Below are positions 35,885 to 44,493 of a stretch of 64,000 bases of DNA, piece after piece. This DNA is from Methylosinus sp. LW4 (GTDB taxonomy: Bacteria; Pseudomonadota; Alphaproteobacteria; Rhizobiales; Beijerinckiaceae): positions 738,878 through 802,877 of the forward strand of contig NZ_KB900626.1 of assembly GCF_000379125.1 (NCBI RefSeq), written 5' to 3'. Position numbers and translations under genes: made by a program. Every line of letters begins with the position of its first letter. The stretch's first letter is position 1. The notes below the pieces were generated by a model. That model was not told where the DNA came from. It ran no database searches and worked only from the letters and a program-made list of their open reading frames with translations.

Positions 35885-36793
35885 ATGATGGCGAGAACCG
35901 CTTCGCTCGCGTTCCTGCTCGCTTTCGCGCCCCTCGCCGCCACGGCCGCGACGCCGGAGGAGGCCTATCTCTCCCTTCGCGACCGCTCGGCCGCCAAGCT
36001 GCGCAAGCTGGAGGCGGCCGGCAAAGCCGCCGGAGCGGCCGAGGCGGAGGAGCAGAAGACGCTCAAAGAGCTCGGCGAGAAGATGGAGGCGATCATCGGC
36101 CCCGTCTCCGCGCCCGGCTTTCAGAAAATCGGCAAATACAGCATAGAGACGCTGTTCGAGGGCGTCGGCGCGGATCAGCTCGACGGCCTTTATTTCAGCG
36201 GCGACGACGACAAATCGCAGCTCACCGTCTCGACGCAGGGGCTCGCCGAGGCCTTTTTGCGCGCCAATCGCAAGAATTGGCTGAAGGGCGAGAAGCCGCC
36301 GCAGTCGCTCGGCGAGGCGCTGGCTTCGCCTTACTTCTACACTCTTGCGGTGAGCCCGGACGCGGGCGTCGAGAAATACGCCGATCTGCCGATCGCCAAG
36401 CCCGCCGCGGCGACGCTGGCCGCGGCCATTCTGGACCTTCGCAGCCAGGACGACGCCGGCGGAACGCTGCCGGACGAGATCATCGTCGCCGTCGCCAGCG
36501 AGGGGCGCGTCTATATCGCCTCGACGCCGGCCAAGGCGAAGATCGAATCTGCGCCCGCCTGCGAGAAAGGCTGGAGCGAGCATCAGGCCAAGGCCAAGAA
36601 GGCGATGGACTCCTATTCCGCCTCCGGCCGGGCCGACGAGAAGGATTTCGAGAAATATTCGAAGCTGCAGGAGGAAGGCTCCGCCGCCTTCCGCCGCTGC
36701 TTCGCCGAGCATGCGAGATCGGAGAAATTCTTCGCCGCGCTGACCGCGCAAGCGCAGGCGCTCGCCGACGAATTGGCTGCGGTAAAGCGCTGA
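35885..36793 (+). CDS. Secreted hypothetical protein
   Basis: A 302-residue protein with a clear signal peptide (MMARTASLAFLLAFAPLAAT with AATAA cleavage region), then a charged helical domain (KLRKLEAAGKAAGAAEAEEQ) and two cysteines (ACEKGW, RRCFAEH) that could form a disulfide. An AGGTGAG ribosome site overlaps the ubiB end; the ATG at 35885 is preferred over the GTG that overlaps the ubiB stop. No family recognised; it is probably periplasmic and cotranscribed with ubiB. Confidence 0.75.
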   Translation: MMARTASLAFLLAFAPLAATAATPEEAYLSLRDRSAAKLRKLEAAGKAAGAAEAEEQKTLKELGEKMEAIIGPVSAPGFQKIGKYSIETLFEGVGADQLDGLYFSGDDDKSQLTVSTQGLAEAFLRANRKNWLKGEKPPQSLGEALASPYFYTLAVSPDAGVEKYADLPIAKPAAATLAAAILDLRSQDDAGGTLPDEIIVAVASEGRVYIASTPAKAKIESAPACEKGWSEHQAKAKKAMDSYSASGRADEKDFEKYSKLQEEGSAAFRRCFAEHARSEKFFAALTAQAQALADELAAVKR

Positions 36794-36962
36794 AGGCGTC
36801 GGATTGCAGCAGGGCGCGCACGAGGGCAGGGTGAGCGCGCTCGTCGCAGCGCCGTCATTGCTGCGCGCTGCCCGAGACGCGCAAACATGGTATCGATGTG
36901 GCGGGCTCGTCTCCGGCCGGCGGTGATGGCAGGGCGAGCAGGGGAGGGCGGAACGGCGTCGC

Positions 36963-37643
36963 ATGTCAAATCAGATCAAAGTCCTGGACCATGGCTTCGT
37001 CCGCCTCGTCGATCATATGGGCTCGGACCTCTCCATCGTGCGCGCGGCCCGCGTCTCCTATGACGCCGCCTGGCGCGCCGGCGAGAATGAGGGCTCGGAC
37101 AAGAAGCTCATCGATTATCTCTGGAAGAACCGCCATACGACGCCCTTCGAGGCGGTGGAGTTCCAATTCGAGGTGATGGCGCCGATCTTCGTGCTGCGCC
37201 AATGGCACCGGCACCGCACCTGGACCTACAACGAGCTTTCCGGCCGCTACCGCGAATTGCCGGAGACCTATTACCTTCCCGACCCCGAGAATATCGGCGA
37301 GCAGGCGGTCGCCAATAAGCAGGGCCGCCAGCCGGGCGGCGATCTCGAGGCGCGCCGCGCCGAGGTGGAGACGCTGCGCGCCGGCTTCGAGGCCGCCTTC
37401 GCGACTTATCGCGAGCTGCTCGCCGCCGGCTGGCCGCGCGAACTCGCCCGCACGGTTCTGCCGCTCTCCACCTACAGCCATATGTTCGCCAAGGTGAACC
37501 TTCTGAATTTGTTCAAATTCCTGTCGCTCCGCGCCGATCCGCACGCGCAATATGAGATTCGCGTCTATGCGGAGGCGATGGAAAAGCTCATCGAGCCCAT
37601 CGTCCCGGTCGCCGTCGCGGCCTGGAAATCGAGCAGGCTCTGA
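36963..37643 (+). CDS. thyX: FAD-dependent thymidylate synthase ThyX
   Basis: A 226-residue flavoenzyme making dTMP from dUMP with methylenetetrahydrofolate and NADPH. The ThyX signature is seen as RQWHRHRTWTYNELSGRYRE near residues 80-99. The N-terminus MSNQIKVLDHGFVRLVDHMG and the C-terminal LNLFKFLSLRADPHAQYEIR match the family. No thyA is seen in the window. mutM starts seven bases after its stop. Confidence 0.96.
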   Translation: MSNQIKVLDHGFVRLVDHMGSDLSIVRAARVSYDAAWRAGENEGSDKKLIDYLWKNRHTTPFEAVEFQFEVMAPIFVLRQWHRHRTWTYNELSGRYRELPETYYLPDPENIGEQAVANKQGRQPGGDLEARRAEVETLRAGFEAAFATYRELLAAGWPRELARTVLPLSTYSHMFAKVNLLNLFKFLSLRADPHAQYEIRVYAEAMEKLIEPIVPVAVAAWKSSRL

Positions 37644-37649
37644 GCGCCC

Positions 37650-38522
37650 ATGCCCGAGCTGCCCGAGGTCGAGACGGTTCGCCGCGGGCTCGAGCCCGTC
37701 TTCACCGGCTCCGGCCTCGAGCGCGTGGAGTTGCGCCGCCCCGATCTGCGCTTTCCCTTTCCGCCGGGCTTCGCCGCGCGGCTCGCGGGACGGCGCGTCG
37801 AGGCGCTGAAGCGGCGGGCGAAATATCTCCTGGGCGAGCTGGACAGCGGCGAGACGCTCATCATGCATCTCGGCATGAGCGGCTCTTTCCGCATCGACGC
37901 TGACGGCCCCGAGGGCGCCTATCACCGCGCCGTGAGCACAAAGCCGGCGCATGACCATGTCGTGTTCCGTTTCACGAGCGGCGCAAGCGTCACCTATAAC
38001 GACCCGCGCCGTTTCGGCTTCATGCTGCTGGTCCCGCGCGGCGAGATGGCGACGCATCCGCTGTTCGACGGGCTCGGCGTCGAGCCGCTGGGGCCGGAGC
38101 TGACGCCGCAGCGTCTTGCCGAGGAGCTGCGCGGCCGCAAGGCGCCGCTGAAAGCCGCGCTGCTCGATCAGCGCATCATCGCCGGCCTCGGCAATATTTA
38201 TGTCTGCGAGGCGATGCATCGCTCGCATCTCTCGCCGCTGCGCGCCGCCGGAACGCTGGTCGACGCCAAGGGCAAGCCGAAACGCGGTCTCGTCGATCTC
38301 GTCGAGGCGATCAAGCAGGTTCTGGGCGAGGCGATAGAGGCGGGCGGCTCCAGCCTGCGCGACCATCGCCAGACCGATGGCTCGCTCGGCTATTTCCAGC
38401 ATTCTTTCCGCGTCTATGACCGCGAGGACGCGCCCTGTCCGACGCCGGGCTGCCGCGGCCATGTCTCGCGCGTGATCCAGAGCGGGCGCTCGACCTTCTT
38501 CTGCCGCGACTGCCAGAAGTGA
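37650..38522 (+). CDS. mutM: Formamidopyrimidine-DNA glycosylase (MutM/Fpg)
   Basis: A 290-residue bifunctional glycosylase/AP lyase removing oxidised purines. The mature N-terminal proline and catalytic glutamate are in [16 protein letters not shown]. The H2TH region includes [20 protein letters not shown] near 172-191. The C-terminal zinc finger has the ligands in CPTPGC and CRDCQ, a C-x4-C variant common in rhizobial relatives in place of C-x2-C. It is likely cotranscribed with thyX. Confidence 0.96.
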   Translation: MPELPEVETVRRGLEPVFTGSGLERVELRRPDLRFPFPPGFAARLAGRRVEALKRRAKYLLGELDSGETLIMHLGMSGSFRIDADGPEGAYHRAVSTKPAHDHVVFRFTSGASVTYNDPRRFGFMLLVPRGEMATHPLFDGLGVEPLGPELTPQRLAEELRGRKAPLKAALLDQRIIAGLGNIYVCEAMHRSHLSPLRAAGTLVDAKGKPKRGLVDLVEAIKQVLGEAIEAGGSSLRDHRQTDGSLGYFQHSFRVYDREDAPCPTPGCRGHVSRVIQSGRSTFFCRDCQK

Positions 38523-38631
38523 GCGCGCCAGTCCCGCGCAAGCGGCGGCGCTCAAAGCTCGCTCATATCAGCGGATGATTCTGAGCGCTGCGTCCTCGCC
38601 GGCCGACGCGCCGGCCATCGGGCGAGGCTTC

Positions 38632-39507
38632 ATGGAACCTGCCGACCTTCTCCCTCCCTTCATCGAGCTCGCCGGGGCGAGCGTCCCGCATAAGATCGTC
38701 GACATTGGCGCGCGCCATATCAGCGGCGAGCCGGTCTATGCGCCGCTGCTGCGCGGCGGCGAGGCGACCATCGTCGGCTTCGAGCCCGATGAGGCCGCCG
38801 TCGACGAGCTGAACGCGCGCAAGAATCCGGGCGATGTCTATCTGCCGCACGCCGTCGGCGATGGCGGACGCCATACGCTGCACATTTGCGCGGCGCGCGA
38901 CATGACCTCGCTGCTGAAGCCCAATCCGCAAGCGATGGAGATGTTCCACGGCTTTCCGGTGTGGTCGGAGGTCGTCGCGACGCCGGAGATCGACACGGTG
39001 CGGCTCGACGACGTGCCGGAAACAGAGGGCGCGACTTTCCTGGAATTGGACGTGCAGGGCGCGGAGCTGATGATCCTGCAGAACGCCGTCGAAAGATTGC
39101 GGCGCGCCTATGTTCTGCATGTCGAGGTGGAGTTTCTGCCGCTCTATGAGGGGCAGCCGCTATTCTCGGAAATCGAGCTGTTTCTGCGTTCGCAGGGCTA
39201 TGTGCTGCACCGCTTCACGCCGCTGATGAGCCGCGTGCTCAAGCCTTTGATGCTCGGCAATAATGTCTTCGCCGGCATGAGCCAGATCATTTGGAGTGAC
39301 GCGATTTTCGTGCGCGACTTCATGCGTCTCGATCTGCTCGCCGACGACGAATTGATCGGCGTCGCGCAGATCGTGCATGATTGCTATCGCTCGGCCGATC
39401 TCGCTCTGCGTCTGCTGACCGAGCATGATCGCAGAAGCGGCCGCAATTTGGCGCGCGCTTATATGTTCGGTCTGCGCCATCGTGCGCCGCGCGAGGCGGC
39501 GGAGTAG
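38632..39507 (+). CDS. FkbM-family methyltransferase
   Basis: A 291-residue SAM-dependent methyltransferase-like protein. The SAM site is KIVDIGARHISGEPVYAPLL, then GFEPDEAAVDELN. The FkbM region TFLELDVQGAELMILQNAVE near 145 is characteristic. Typical FkbM proteins methylate sugar hydroxyls of glycans or glycopeptides; the substrate here is unknown. ATG 38632 has a GAGG site five bases upstream; an ATG at 38575 is also in frame. Part of its 3' end is duplicated 680 bases downstream. Confidence 0.8.
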   Translation: MEPADLLPPFIELAGASVPHKIVDIGARHISGEPVYAPLLRGGEATIVGFEPDEAAVDELNARKNPGDVYLPHAVGDGGRHTLHICAARDMTSLLKPNPQAMEMFHGFPVWSEVVATPEIDTVRLDDVPETEGATFLELDVQGAELMILQNAVERLRRAYVLHVEVEFLPLYEGQPLFSEIELFLRSQGYVLHRFTPLMSRVLKPLMLGNNVFAGMSQIIWSDAIFVRDFMRLDLLADDELIGVAQIVHDCYRSADLALRLLTEHDRRSGRNLARAYMFGLRHRAPREAAE

Positions 39508-39513
39508 GCGGGA
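39430..39513 (+). repeat. Direct repeat copy 1 (3' end of the FkbM gene)
   Basis: The segment starting CGCAGAAGCGGCCGCAATTT and running through the FkbM stop codon recurs at 40110-40190 with scattered changes. Copy 1 is the in-frame tail of the FkbM gene. Confidence 0.8.
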
Positions 39514-39557
39514 GCGCGAGAAGCGATTTACGAGACAACGACGTCGAGGCGCCGCGG

Positions 39558-39962
39558 ATGGAGATGGTCTTGGCTTTCGTCGCCGTCTACACGGCGCTGT
39601 GCCTCCCCGCATTCCTCGCGATCTATGCAGCGCCTGGCCGAAAGTGGTTGATCGTCGTATTGGCGATTCTGTTGCCGCTCGTCTTATATGAAGGTCTATC
39701 CGAGACGGCGACGACCTGCGGGCCGAGCCTCATGGTCCTCGCTATGCCCGAGCGTTCGGACATTTGGTTCGTCAACGCTCTCGTTCTCCTCGTCGGCGCG
39801 GTTCTTCGAACGATCCAGCTCATTGTCGGCGGTCGGCTGGACGCCTGGAAGGGGCGACTCGTCGTCGGAGCGATCGCGCTCCCATTGGCCGTATTCTTTT
39901 CGTTCAGAATCGTGCATTCGATCGAAGCTCTTCTCGGCGTAGCGCAATGTAGCGGTCGTTGA
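39558..39962 (+). CDS. Small membrane protein, hypothetical
   Basis: A 134-residue protein with about four hydrophobic segments: VLAFVAVYTALCLPAFLAIY, LIVVLAILLPLVLYEG, FVNALVLLVGAVLRTIQLIV and LVVGAIALPLAVFFSFRIV. No family recognised. It lies between the two copies of the duplicated FkbM tail and so may have been brought in or rearranged with that duplication. Confidence 0.65.
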   Translation: MEMVLAFVAVYTALCLPAFLAIYAAPGRKWLIVVLAILLPLVLYEGLSETATTCGPSLMVLAMPERSDIWFVNALVLLVGAVLRTIQLIVGGRLDAWKGRLVVGAIALPLAVFFSFRIVHSIEALLGVAQCSGR

Positions 39963-40011
39963 GCCGCGTCATCGATATGCAGAACACCTGCTCCGAGTTT
40001 GCATTTCAACG

Positions 40012-40190
40012 CATTTTGCCGATAAGTCTCACATTCCCGAAAATCAGCATCCGTCCTTCGTGTCCGACAACTCCCTCACTCTCAGCGTCGCCGGCGTCTC
40101 CAAAACCTACGCAGAAGCGGCCGCAATTTGGCGCGCGCTTATATGCTCGGCCTGCGCATCGGGTTCCACCTGAGGCGGCGGAGTAGGCGC
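40012..40190 (+). pseudogene. Chimeric fossil: ABC-gene start fused to FkbM-gene tail
   Basis: The left part shares ATTTTGCCGATAAG with 40592-40605 and then GTCGCCGGCGTCTCCAAAAC with the start of the ABC ATPase gene (about 40665-40690), giving S-V-A-G-V-S-K-T-Y-A as in the real ATPase. At 40110 it switches to a copy of the FkbM tail (40110-40190). So upstream DNA and about 20 codons of an ABC-ATPase paralog are joined to the end of an FkbM paralog. Neither part is functional. This looks like the scar of a deletion between duplicated loci. Confidence 0.65.
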
Positions 40191-40237
40191 GATGGGCGTC
40201 GAGGAGGGGCGGACGGCCCCTCCGCGTGCTTTTAGCG

Positions 40238-40486
40238 TCAGAAGCCGAAGAATTTCTCGCGCAGCGCGTCCTCGTAATCTTCTTTCGCCGCCAAGGCTAT
40301 GTTGCGCGCCTCGTCCTCGTCGAAATGCGCTTGCTCCCATTTGTCGACCTCGGCTACGGAATGCGGCGCGACCACGACGAGCGCCTCTTCCTTCCGTATC
40401 GCCGCGATCCATTTCTCCATCGCCGCTTTATACGCGGTCTGCAACTCGTCGAGCTCGGCGAATTCTTCGGCGGTCTGTTCAGTCAT
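40238..40486 (-). CDS. Small acidic hypothetical protein
   Basis: An 82-residue acidic helical protein (MTEQTAEEFAELDELQTAYK onward, ending DYEDALREKFFGF). The ATG at 40484-40486 follows AAGGGA; the frame is open above it but reads noncoding sequence. No family recognised. It is divergent from the ABC exporter genes. Confidence 0.65.
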   Translation of the reverse strand: MTEQTAEEFAELDELQTAYKAAMEKWIAAIRKEEALVVVAPHSVAEVDKWEQAHFDEDEARNIALAAKEDYEDALREKFFGF

Positions 40487-40628
40487 GTCCGTCGTCCCTT
40501 TCCGCGTCGGGGAGCTGCAGGATAGGCGGTCCAAATGAAGGGACTGCGACGAGACGCGCTCGCCCCGCGGAATTTGCTTTCCCGTGGGATTTTGCCGATA
40601 AGACGCCGTTCTCCGCAAAACCCCGCGC

Positions 40629-41390
40629 ATGGCCATGTCGCTCGAAAATTTTTCCGTCCTTCGCGTCGCCGGCGTCTCCAAAACCTATGCCGAGACCGTG
40701 GCCGTGAAGCCGCTGAGCTTCGCGCTTCCCGCCGGCTCGGTGACGGGTCTGCTCGGCGGCAATGGCGCCGGCAAGACCACGACCATCGGCATGGTCATGG
40801 GCCTCATCGAGCCGACGACGGGAACAATCGAAATCTTCGGCCGTGATTTTTTGAAAGACCGCTATCACGCGCTCGGCCGCATGAATTTCGAGAGCCCTTA
40901 TGTGGACATGCCGCATCGCCTCACCGTGCGGCAGAATCTCACCGTCTTCGGCCGGCTCTATGGCGTGCGCAATGTGGCGGAGAAGATCGAGGAGCTGGCC
41001 GCCGATCTCGCCTTGAAAGAATTTCTCGATCGTCCGAGCGGGCGTCTTTCCGCCGGGCAGAAGACGCGCGTCGCGCTCGCCAAAGCGCTCATCAACGAGC
41101 CGGAGCTGCTGCTGCTCGACGAGCCCACCGCCTCGCTCGATCCCGACACCGCCGATTGGGTGCGCGGGCATCTCGAGGATTATCGCCGCCGGCGCAATTG
41201 CGCGATCCTGCTCGCCTCGCACAATATGGCGGAGGTGGAGCGCCTGTGCGATCGCGTGATGATGCTGAAGGAGGGAAGCCTCGTCGACGACGGCTCGCCG
41301 GCGGAGCTGCTCGCGCGCTATGGCCGCGCCAATCTCGAGGAAGTGTTTCTCGATGTCGCGCGCGGGCGCGGCAATGGAGGCGCCGCATGA
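40629..41390 (+). CDS. ABC-2 type exporter, ATP-binding protein
   Basis: A 253-residue ABC ATPase. Walker A LLGGNGAGKTTT is near residues 42-53, the signature LSAGQKTRVALA near 140 (a variant of LSGGQ), Walker B LLLLDEPTASLDPD near 158, and the switch histidine in LLASHNMAEVERLC near 195. It resembles the NodI/DrrA class that pairs with ABC-2 permeases for export of polysaccharides, lipids or drugs. Its stop overlaps the permease start (ATGA). A truncated copy of its 5' region lies upstream. Confidence 0.92.
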   Translation: MAMSLENFSVLRVAGVSKTYAETVAVKPLSFALPAGSVTGLLGGNGAGKTTTIGMVMGLIEPTTGTIEIFGRDFLKDRYHALGRMNFESPYVDMPHRLTVRQNLTVFGRLYGVRNVAEKIEELAADLALKEFLDRPSGRLSAGQKTRVALAKALINEPELLLLDEPTASLDPDTADWVRGHLEDYRRRRNCAILLASHNMAEVERLCDRVMMLKEGSLVDDGSPAELLARYGRANLEEVFLDVARGRGNGGAA

Positions 41391-42214
41391 GCGCGTCTCA
41401 CGAATTCTCGCTCGCGCGCGTCGGCGCGATGACTTTGCGCTACTCCTATCTGCTGCGCTCCTCGCTGCCGCGCATGATGGAGATGATGTATTGGCCCACG
41501 GTGCAAATGCTCACCTGGGGCTTTCTGCAGACCTATCTCCTGCGCGCGCCGGGCGGGCTCGCAGGAGCCGATAAAACGACGATCGCCGCCGGCTCGCTGA
41601 TCGGCGCGGTGCTGCTGTGGGACATATTGCTGCGCGGCCAGCAGGGATTTTCCTTCTCCTTTCTCGAGGAGATGTGGTCGCGCAACATGGCCAATCTCTT
41701 CATGAGCCCGCTGCGGCCGGCGGAATTCGTCGCCTCCATGATGGCGATGAGCCTCATTCGCCTCTTCGTCGGCATGGTTCCGGTGACGATCCTCGCCATT
41801 TGGTTCTTCGGCTTCAATCTCTGGGCGCTCGGCTTCGCTTTCGCGGCCTTTTTCGCCATTCTCATCTTCTTCGCCTGGAGCGTCGGCCTCTTCGTCGCCG
41901 GCCTGCTGCTGCGCTACGGATTGGGCGCGGAAAATCTCGTCTGGTCCTTGATGTTCGTCATTCAGCCGCTCGGCTGCGTCTATTATCCGGTCTCCGTACT
42001 TCCCTTCTGGCTGCAGCCGATCTGCTGGGCCCTGCCGCCGACCTATGTGTTCGAGGGGCTGCGCGGCGTGCTCGTCGATCATGCGCTGCGGCTCGATCTC
42101 ATGTTTTACGGCTTGGCGCTGGATGCGGCGCTGTTCTTCGCGGCGGCTTTCGCTTTCATGCGCCTGCTCGCCGCGGCGCGGCGGGCCGGGACCTTGCTGC
42201 AGACGGGCGAATGA
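41387..42214 (+). CDS. ABC-2 type exporter, permease
   Basis: A 275-residue integral membrane protein with about six transmembrane segments, for example AAGSLIGAVLLWDILL, IRLFVGMVPVTILAIWFFGF, GFAFAAFFAILIFFAWSVGL and LALDAALFFAAAFAFM, and the ABC-2 region PLGCVYYPVSVLPFWLQPIC. It is translationally coupled to the ATPase and together they form one exporter. The substrate is unknown. Confidence 0.9.
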   Translation: MSASHEFSLARVGAMTLRYSYLLRSSLPRMMEMMYWPTVQMLTWGFLQTYLLRAPGGLAGADKTTIAAGSLIGAVLLWDILLRGQQGFSFSFLEEMWSRNMANLFMSPLRPAEFVASMMAMSLIRLFVGMVPVTILAIWFFGFNLWALGFAFAAFFAILIFFAWSVGLFVAGLLLRYGLGAENLVWSLMFVIQPLGCVYYPVSVLPFWLQPICWALPPTYVFEGLRGVLVDHALRLDLMFYGLALDAALFFAAAFAFMRLLAAARRAGTLLQTGE

Positions 42215-42367
42215 CGCGCCTTTCGACGGCCCGTCAAAAACGGATTTCCTGTTGCGGCGTGGCGATCGGCGCTCGATAATGGATCGACAGCCGCTCGTTC
42301 GGCGCGCCGACGCCTCGCGCGCGCCTTCGCTCATCGCCTGTCGATGCTCGAGGGACACAGCAGCTCG

Positions 42368-43048
42368 ATGCGTATTCTGATCGTCGAAGATCAACCGGAT
42401 ATTTCCACGCTCATCGCCGATCGCGTTCGGCGCGCCGGCTACGCCCCCCATTGCGTCCAGGCTCTGGCGGATATTCCCGAGGCGCTCGGCGCCTGCGACT
42501 ATTCGGTGATGCTGCTCGACCGCCGCCTGCCCGACGGCGACGGCCTTTCGGTGGTCGCTGCGGCCAAGCGCATTCGCCCCGGCATGCGCATTTTGGTGGT
42601 GACGGCGGCCCGCTCGATCGAGGATCGCGTGGATGGGCTGGACGCCGGCGTCGATGATTATCTGACCAAGCCCTTCTCGACCGAGGAGCTGCTTGCGCGC
42701 ATTCGCGCCAGCCTTCGGCGTCCCGGCAGCGAGCCGGCGCCGCCGGTCATCGTCGGCAGGCTCTCCTTCGATCTCAATTCGGAGAGCGCTTCCGTCGGCG
42801 GATTTCCGCTCATCGTGCCGCGACGGGAGCTGATGCTGCTGGGCGCGCTGATGCGCCGAGCCGGACGCGCGGTCACTTTCTCGGCGCTGCTGCAAGAGAT
42901 TTACGGCTCCGACGAGCAAAAGCACATAGGCGCGCTGAAGATGGTGGCGATGCGCTTGCGTCATCGCCTGGACGAGCAGGACGCCGGCGTCGAGATTCAC
43001 GCGCCGCGCGGCATCGGCTATCTCATCCGTGAGGCGCGCGGGTCGTGA
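42368..43048 (+). CDS. OmpR-family response regulator
   Basis: A 226-residue regulator. The receiver domain has the acidic pocket (ILIVEDQPD), phospho-accepting aspartate in VMLLDRRLPDGDGL near residue 51, Thr/Ser in VVTAARS and lysine in YLTKPF near 101. The C-terminal winged helix includes IVPRRELMLLGALMRRAG and HIGALKMVAMRLRHRL. It overlaps the start of the histidine kinase (GTGA), so the two form a two-component pair. Confidence 0.92.
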   Translation: MRILIVEDQPDISTLIADRVRRAGYAPHCVQALADIPEALGACDYSVMLLDRRLPDGDGLSVVAAAKRIRPGMRILVVTAARSIEDRVDGLDAGVDDYLTKPFSTEELLARIRASLRRPGSEPAPPVIVGRLSFDLNSESASVGGFPLIVPRRELMLLGALMRRAGRAVTFSALLQEIYGSDEQKHIGALKMVAMRLRHRLDEQDAGVEIHAPRGIGYLIREARGS

Positions 43049-44493
43049 GGCTCGGCGCGATGAGGCTGCGCTCGCTGTCGTGCCGATTGATCGTCTATGC
43101 GATCATCGGCTCCATTCTCGGCTATCTCATTCTGCCGCTCGCGTTCATGATCGGCATGCTGGTTCTGGTCCGGCCGGGTGGGATCGACGCGCTCGACGAG
43201 CTGCTGCGCCCGCGTGTGCGCGAAATCATGCTGGCGGCGCTGCGCAAGGACGCGGGCGGCGAAAGATCGCTCGCGATGACCGACGCTTTGCGGGATTTTA
43301 TTTCCGAGCACCCGGATTTTCGTTTCGGCGCCTTCGATCCGCGCACGGGCGCGGCGTTCTCTGGATCGTCACCCGAAATAGTGGAGCGCTTCGAAGGCGT
43401 CGGTCGCCTGAAGCTGTCGAGATCGTCCATAGCGGTCATTGTCGACGGCGCGTCGCGCCGAGGCGAATCCTACGTCCTCGACTCGCCGGTCGGCGATGTC
43501 GTCGTCGCCACGGGCGGCCTGCGGTTCGGGTGGCGTGATTTGTTTCGCTTGCCGGTCTATACGGTCTCCTTCCCCGGCGCGATGTTCCTGCTTCCGCATT
43601 GGGCGGCCATGTGCCTCATCGCGCTGTTCGTGGTCAATCGCGGCCTCGCGCCCATGCGCGCGGCGGCCGCGAAGATCGCGACGATCGACGTGAACTCGCT
43701 GAAGGAGCGCATCGCTCCCGACGAGGCGCCGTCGGAGATGCGGCCCTTCGTCGAGGCGGTGAACAAGGCTTTCGAGCGCGTGCGGGAAGGCGTGGAGCGG
43801 CAGCGGCGCTTCTCCGCCAATTCCGCGCATGAGCTGCGCACGCCGATCACCATCTTGCGCGCGCGCGTCGGCAAGATGGAGGAGGGGGCGCTCAAGGCCG
43901 AGATCGAGCGCGACGTCTTGCGCGTGCAGACGATCGTCGAGCAGATGCTGCTGCTCGCGCAGATCAGGGAGCGTGGGCCGATCGCGCCGCAGAGGATCGA
44001 TCTCCACGATATCGTGCTCGGCGTCGCAGCCGATCTCGTGCCGATCGCGCTCGGCGACGGGCGCGACATTCAGTTCGAGGCGCCCTCGCGCCATGTGATC
44101 GCGCTCGCCTTGCGTTGGAGCGTCGAGAGCATCGTCGCCAATCTCATCGCCAACGCCGTGCGCGCCGAGCCGAGAGGCGGCGCTGTCGTCGTTCGCGTGC
44201 TGCCCGATTGCGTGATCGAGGTCGTCGATCATGGAAGCGGCGTCGCCGAGGCCGATCGCGGCCGCATCTTCGAGCCCTTCTGGCGCAAGGACGAGACGAC
44301 GCCCGGCACAGGGCTCGGCTTGTCGATCGTCCGCGAGCTGGTCGAGCTGCAGGGCGGCGCGCTGAGCGTCGCGGAGACGCCCGGCGGCGGCGCGACCTTC
44401 CGTGTGCGCCTGCCCGCCGCCGGCGCCGAGCCGGAGCCGGCCGAGCGCGCCGTTCAGCCCTCGCTCGACCAGCGCTGCGAGCGCAGCGCCTGA
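43045..44493 (+). CDS. Sensor histidine kinase
   Basis: A 482-residue inner-membrane kinase. Two membrane segments (LIVYAIIGSILGYLILPLAF near 14-33; FLLPHWAAMCLIALFVV near 180) flank a periplasmic sensor domain of about 140 residues. A HAMP-like linker follows, then the phospho-histidine in FSANSAHELRTPITIL near 261 and the ATPase boxes EVVDHGSGVAEADRGRIFEP and GTGLGLSIVRELVE. A GTG start overlaps the regulator stop; an ATG at 43060 is an alternative. The 3' end overlaps the convergent 44454 gene by 40 bases. The signal sensed is unknown. Confidence 0.9.
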   Translation: MRLGAMRLRSLSCRLIVYAIIGSILGYLILPLAFMIGMLVLVRPGGIDALDELLRPRVREIMLAALRKDAGGERSLAMTDALRDFISEHPDFRFGAFDPRTGAAFSGSSPEIVERFEGVGRLKLSRSSIAVIVDGASRRGESYVLDSPVGDVVVATGGLRFGWRDLFRLPVYTVSFPGAMFLLPHWAAMCLIALFVVNRGLAPMRAAAAKIATIDVNSLKERIAPDEAPSEMRPFVEAVNKAFERVREGVERQRRFSANSAHELRTPITILRARVGKMEEGALKAEIERDVLRVQTIVEQMLLLAQIRERGPIAPQRIDLHDIVLGVAADLVPIALGDGRDIQFEAPSRHVIALALRWSVESIVANLIANAVRAEPRGGAVVVRVLPDCVIEVVDHGSGVAEADRGRIFEPFWRKDETTPGTGLGLSIVRELVELQGGALSVAETPGGGATFRVRLPAAGAEPEPAERAVQPSLDQRCERSA

